From an uncultured Porphyromonadaceae bacterium (lineage in GTDB: Bacteria > Bacteroidota > Bacteroidia > Bacteroidales > Muribaculaceae): a DNA stretch of 24,402 nt. Position 1 is the first letter of the stretch, and each line of letters opens with the position of its first letter. Under the pieces are notes generated by a model. That model ran no database searches. It had not been told where the DNA came from and saw only the letters and a list, made by a program, of their open reading frames with translations. The position numbers and the translations under genes were made by a program. The stretch covers positions 1 through 24,402 of the forward strand of contig CAMWLX010000010.1 in assembly GCA_947175225.1 (NCBI GenBank). Direction: 5' to 3'. Below are positions 21,929-24,402 of this stretch, in pieces.

Positions 21929-23815
21929 TTACTTGATATGTCGGAGAATCGTATTTGCTATTGCACGCGCCATAAGAGGAGGCACAGCATTACCAACTAA
22001 GGAATATTGTGGAATTTCGGATTTACGCTTATTTCCACCTGTCTGGCGTTTGCCTTGAAATACGAAAGAATCGTCGAAAGATTGAAGTCGAGCCATTTCC
22101 CTGACTGTCATAGCTCGATGTGCAGCATAGTGGATAAAGTCGTCAGGCATTGTTACGACTGTCGGACTTTGGCCTTTCGGATTCAAAACGGTATAATTGC
22201 GTTTGTTGGAGTCGAGTCCTAATTCAGATAGTTCCTGTTTACATTCTGCGTCATAAGAACCATGTCGGGCTATAACAGACAAACGCTGCTTTACTTCTTC
22301 GCTTTGTGAACTTGTCTGATGATTATAGAGAGAGGGTTCTTCGCAAAACAGATTGTTATTCAAATCCTCAAAAGAGCGAACATAGAACGGCTCACATGAA
22401 AAGTTAAATCTATGGGAGAAACGACCGATTCTTGACCATTCAGCAAATGTACGAGCATCATCTGATTGTGAGAGTTTTCCTTCAACTTCACGTCTACGAA
22501 TAAGCGGTTCGCATTCTTCAATTACTCTTCTTTTACCATAATTGATTTCTATGCTGCCGTTACCTATAAAATCAAGGTCATGTATAGCTTCATATACAGT
22601 GACTTTTTCATCATCCTCAATAGTGGATGGAACGTCGGCTATGAGTTCCTGATCTTTTCTACAACCAATGAATAGGACTCGTTCACGATTTTGAGGCACT
22701 CCATAGTTTGCGGAGTGTACTACAATGGGGTGGGCAACCCGATAAAGACGAATTGCATCAAGATGAGAGTTTAACTCATCTTCGCTATCGTTGGCTTTAG
22801 AGTAAGTCCTGATGATATCAAAAGTTTCGTCAAGGGTATAGGCATATAACTTTATCATTTCCCGGAACTCTGAAATCTCTTTTGATGAATTGTCAAACCC
22901 CGAGAATGTATCTATTGCCGATAGAATAGTATTGATGATAGTATAATCATCTATCAGGGTTAGGAAACTGTTGAAACCATCGACAAATAAATCATTGTCA
23001 ATGTCTGCGTTAGTTTTTTCATTTATGATAGCCGCAGATATGGCATAGCGTTCATCTGTGTGTCGCAGAAGATGTAATCCATGACGAATTGTGGCAATGT
23101 TGATATCAGACTTACTCAGGCGATAATCAATTTTACGAGTTATTGACTTGAACTGAGTATCAAGGGCAGCGAAATAGTTATCTCGCTCCAATACAGCTTC
23201 ATTGTCATCTGAAACTTCTATCTTTACTTTTGTAAGAATACATGTTCTTACAAAGGGTGATGCGGTCTTATCAAGTGTATTGCTTAAGTATAAAACAAAA
23301 GCGGGTATATTGGTGTCATCGATAATTGAGCGTATTTCCCTAAGAATAGCGTCTTTAAATTTTCCCTTATCTTTTGTGAGTAACCCTTTTACATTCTCCA
23401 TAACAAAGTATTTTGGACGGAGTTTTCGGATTACATTAAGATAATGAAGGAATAAGTTATCTCTTTTATCAAAGCGTTTGCGTCGTCCTGAAAGACTAAA
23501 TGACTGACAGCTGGGTCCTCCTGTCACAACATCTATTTGCTGACCATCAAGTTTCTCAAGAAGATGTGGGATAAATGTTGGAGACATAATATCTTCAGTG
23601 AGAAATTTTGTGTCAAGACCAAATTGATGATTATATCTGACCGTATGGGTCAACTCGCAGTTTTCGTTAATATCGCTTGCAAGAATAAACTTATAAAACT
23701 TATCGTGGGTGTATGCCTGTAAGAATCCCTCGCTGATGCCTCCGGCACCTGCAAACAAATCCAGAAACGTTACCGGTTTCCTCCCTTTGAAAAATTCTTT
23801 CTTTTCTGCCATCAT
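21929..23815 (-). CDS. DNA (cytosine-5) methyltransferase with large internal insert
   Basis: All diagnostic C5-methyltransferase motifs are present in the 628-residue protein: motif I FLDLFAGAGGISEGF (17-31), motif IV GGPSCQSFS with catalytic C103 (the usual GGPPC has become GGPSC), motif VI ENV (140-142), motif VIII NYGVPQNRERV (370-380), motif IX RAMTVREMARLQSF (567-580) and motif X YSLVGNAVPP (604-613). Between motifs VI and VIII, normally a few tens of residues, lie ~200 extra residues (about 160-360), mostly predicted helical and without known motif. The region between VIII and IX (~385-560) is the target recognition domain. It is the first gene of the R-M operon. The start used is the first of two adjacent ATGs. 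Confidence 0.92.
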   Translation of the reverse strand: MMAEKKEFFKGRKPVTFLDLFAGAGGISEGFLQAYTHDKFYKFILASDINENCELTHTVRYNHQFGLDTKFLTEDIMSPTFIPHLLEKLDGQQIDVVTGGPSCQSFSLSGRRKRFDKRDNLFLHYLNVIRKLRPKYFVMENVKGLLTKDKGKFKDAILREIRSIIDDTNIPAFVLYLSNTLDKTASPFVRTCILTKVKIEVSDDNEAVLERDNYFAALDTQFKSITRKIDYRLSKSDINIATIRHGLHLLRHTDERYAISAAIINEKTNADIDNDLFVDGFNSFLTLIDDYTIINTILSAIDTFSGFDNSSKEISEFREMIKLYAYTLDETFDIIRTYSKANDSEDELNSHLDAIRLYRVAHPIVVHSANYGVPQNRERVLFIGCRKDQELIADVPSTIEDDEKVTVYEAIHDLDFIGNGSIEINYGKRRVIEECEPLIRRREVEGKLSQSDDARTFAEWSRIGRFSHRFNFSCEPFYVRSFEDLNNNLFCEEPSLYNHQTSSQSEEVKQRLSVIARHGSYDAECKQELSELGLDSNKRNYTVLNPKGQSPTVVTMPDDFIHYAAHRAMTVREMARLQSFDDSFVFQGKRQTGGNKRKSEIPQYSLVGNAVPPLMARAIANTILRHIK

Positions 23816-23819
23816 AAAA

Positions 23820-23938
23820 TTGGAACTTCCAAGTAGGCAGACAGGCGACTAACCCCTATGCGACAACAAGGAAACTCCTTTATATGTTGAATAATAAGTG
23901 TTACTTATATTATACAGTCTTTTGTCTGCGCGTGCGCA
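23820..23938 (-). promoter_or_regulatory. R-M leader with four inverted repeats
   Basis: Between the predicted -7 box and the methyltransferase ATG lie TTGGAA-C-TTCCAA (23820-23832, 5 nt from the start codon), AAGGA-AAC-TCCTT (23868-23880), ATAAGT-GTT-ACTTAT (23894-23908) and TGCGC-GT-GCGCA (23927-23938). Such symmetric sites are the kind used by C-proteins or by an autoregulating methyltransferase; no regulator gene is seen in the window. The palindromes are certain, the role inferred. Confidence 0.5.
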
Positions 23939-23950
23939 CATATTAATATA

Positions 23951-23958
23951 CAAAGTTA
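23951..23958 (-). promoter_or_regulatory. -7 box of the restriction-modification operon
   Basis: On the minus strand TAACTTTG (23958-23951) matches TAnnTTTG. No TTG is found at the expected -33 position. The resulting leader of about 130 nt contains the four inverted repeats described separately. Confidence 0.5.
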
Positions 23959-24048
23959 CAAAAAAAAACTGAGACTTTTTTACCTCGATGCAAAAATAGT
24001 ATCCATCAAGTGACATTGTGTTTCATGAAGAGACTGGCTTTTAATATT

Positions 24049-24258
24049 TCACTTATTTATATTCAATACATTGGGATAATAATGCTTGAGATAATTCGAA
24101 TTCAATATTGCTCCATTTGAGAAAGTTATTCCGTTGATGATTTGCTTCTGTCGCGACCATGCAAAATCTCCAGACTGAATAACAACATAGTCGGCTTCAG
24201 GCAATTCCTGAAGCCGACTATGACAGCAATGAGTATCAGATAGATGTAGAATATTTAT
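24049..24258 (-). pseudogene. Metallophosphoesterase remnant (start lost, central part deleted)
   Basis: The minus-strand frame starting at an ATA codon (24258-24256) reads INILHLSDTHCCHSRLQ and continues ELPEADYVVIQSGDF. This matches the start of small calcineurin-like phosphoesterases (MKILHLSDTHG...LPEADxxIHSGD), with the metal ligands D8, H10 and D31. It then jumps to IINGITFSNGAILNSNY and PNVLNINK-stop, which matches the end of the same family (GITFSNGxIxNxxY). About 130 central residues, including the GNHD motif, are missing, and the initiator appears mutated from ATG to ATA. The 69-codon remnant is non-functional. Family matches are from memory, not a search. Confidence 0.68.
24186..24222. 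repeat. Perfect 16-bp hairpin inside the phosphoesterase remnant
   Basis: Arms CATAGTCGGCTTCAGG (24186-24201) and CCTGAAGCCGACTATG (24207-24222) are perfectly complementary around a 5-nt loop. No T-run follows on the plus strand; on the minus strand TTGTTATT follows, so it might also act as a weak terminator for the upstream partial gene. Confidence 0.9.
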
Positions 24259-24400
24259 AAAAACTGTAGAATTTTTTTATTTTTTGAGACAATTGATACT
24301 CAGGATTATCTTTAAGTAACTTTTGATAGGTCAAAAGTTCTTTTCCAATAGATATACGACTGATCTTTTTTCTGTCACATCCCTCATCAGCGAGACAAGC
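24236..24400 (-). CDS. C-terminal 54 residues of an unidentified gene, cut by the window edge
   Basis: A minus-strand frame enters from the right edge and stays open for 54 codons to the TGA at 24238-24236. It contains KKISRISIGKELLTYQKLL and KDNPEYQLSQKIKKFYSF. Its end overlaps the former start of the phosphoesterase remnant by about 20 bp, as adjacent genes in an operon often do. The composition looks protein-like, but the frame is short and AT-rich, so chance cannot be excluded. No family recognised. Confidence 0.35.
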   Translation of the reverse strand, partial: ACLADEGCDRKKISRISIGKELLTYQKLLKDNPEYQLSQKIKKFYSFYKYSTSI

Positions 24401-24402
24401 TT

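Noticed and set aside
24049..24170. Alternative +1 frame in the phosphoesterase remnant (MVATEANHQ...)
   Set aside because: It first suggested a simple frameshift, but over the same bases the original frame gives the family C-terminal pattern INGITFSNGAILN, so an internal deletion explains more.

Overview
The window looks like a chromosomal segment of a gut-type Bacteroidales bacterium, most likely Muribaculaceae or a near relative; the family is an inference. Supporting signs are promoters of the Bacteroidetes form TTTG-N20-TAnnTTTG, A-rich leaders without clear Shine-Dalgarno sequences, a eukaryote-like GT3 glycogen synthase beside a GT35 phosphorylase, an EF-G2-type factor, a BspA-type leucine-rich-repeat protein with a C-terminal sorting-like tail, an Rpn-family nuclease and a TonB-dependent receptor.

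Layout. (1) 1-7060, plus strand: glycogen synthase, alpha-glucan phosphorylase and an elongation factor G paralogue whose GTPase centre is altered. This is a storage-carbon and starvation-translation block whose spacers are filled with degenerate 8-9 bp tandem repeats. (2) 7343-8038: a small secreted Asn/Gly-rich protein ending in two DKNYY-like repeats. (3) 8171-9163, minus strand: an Rpn/PD-(D/E)XK nuclease. (4) 9164-9849: a gene-poor stretch with a 217-bp internally deleted ISAs1-like element (15-bp terminal inverted repeats around a transposase C-terminal remnant), then a promoter and a roughly 180-nt structured RNA or leader. (5) 9850-13798: an AT-rich pair, a lipoprotein and a BspA-like LRR/Ig surface protein split by an in-frame TGA. 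(6) 13921-15865: a DUF1846 protein from a near-leaderless promoter, followed by an XRE regulator with a coiled-coil tail. (7) 15919-20684: a SAM methyltransferase divergent from a TonB-dependent receptor, a NupG-type nucleoside:H+ symporter and a lipoprotein; the receptor and permease together look like a nucleoside uptake route. (8) 20707-23815, minus strand: a type II restriction-modification pair, a C5 cytosine methyltransferase with a ~200-residue insert followed by an MvaI/BcnI-type endonuclease. (9) 23816-24402: the R-M leader, rich in inverted repeats, a decayed metallophosphoesterase remnant and the tail of an unidentified minus-strand reading frame running off the window.

The most interesting items are the predicted GTPase-deficient EF-G2 with its leader hairpin, the unknown structured RNA next to the ISAs1 remnant, the nonsense-split LRR protein, the oversized R-M proteins, the metallophosphoesterase remnant that keeps only its two ends, and the recurring degenerate spacer repeats. 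No CRISPR array, tRNA or rRNA was seen.
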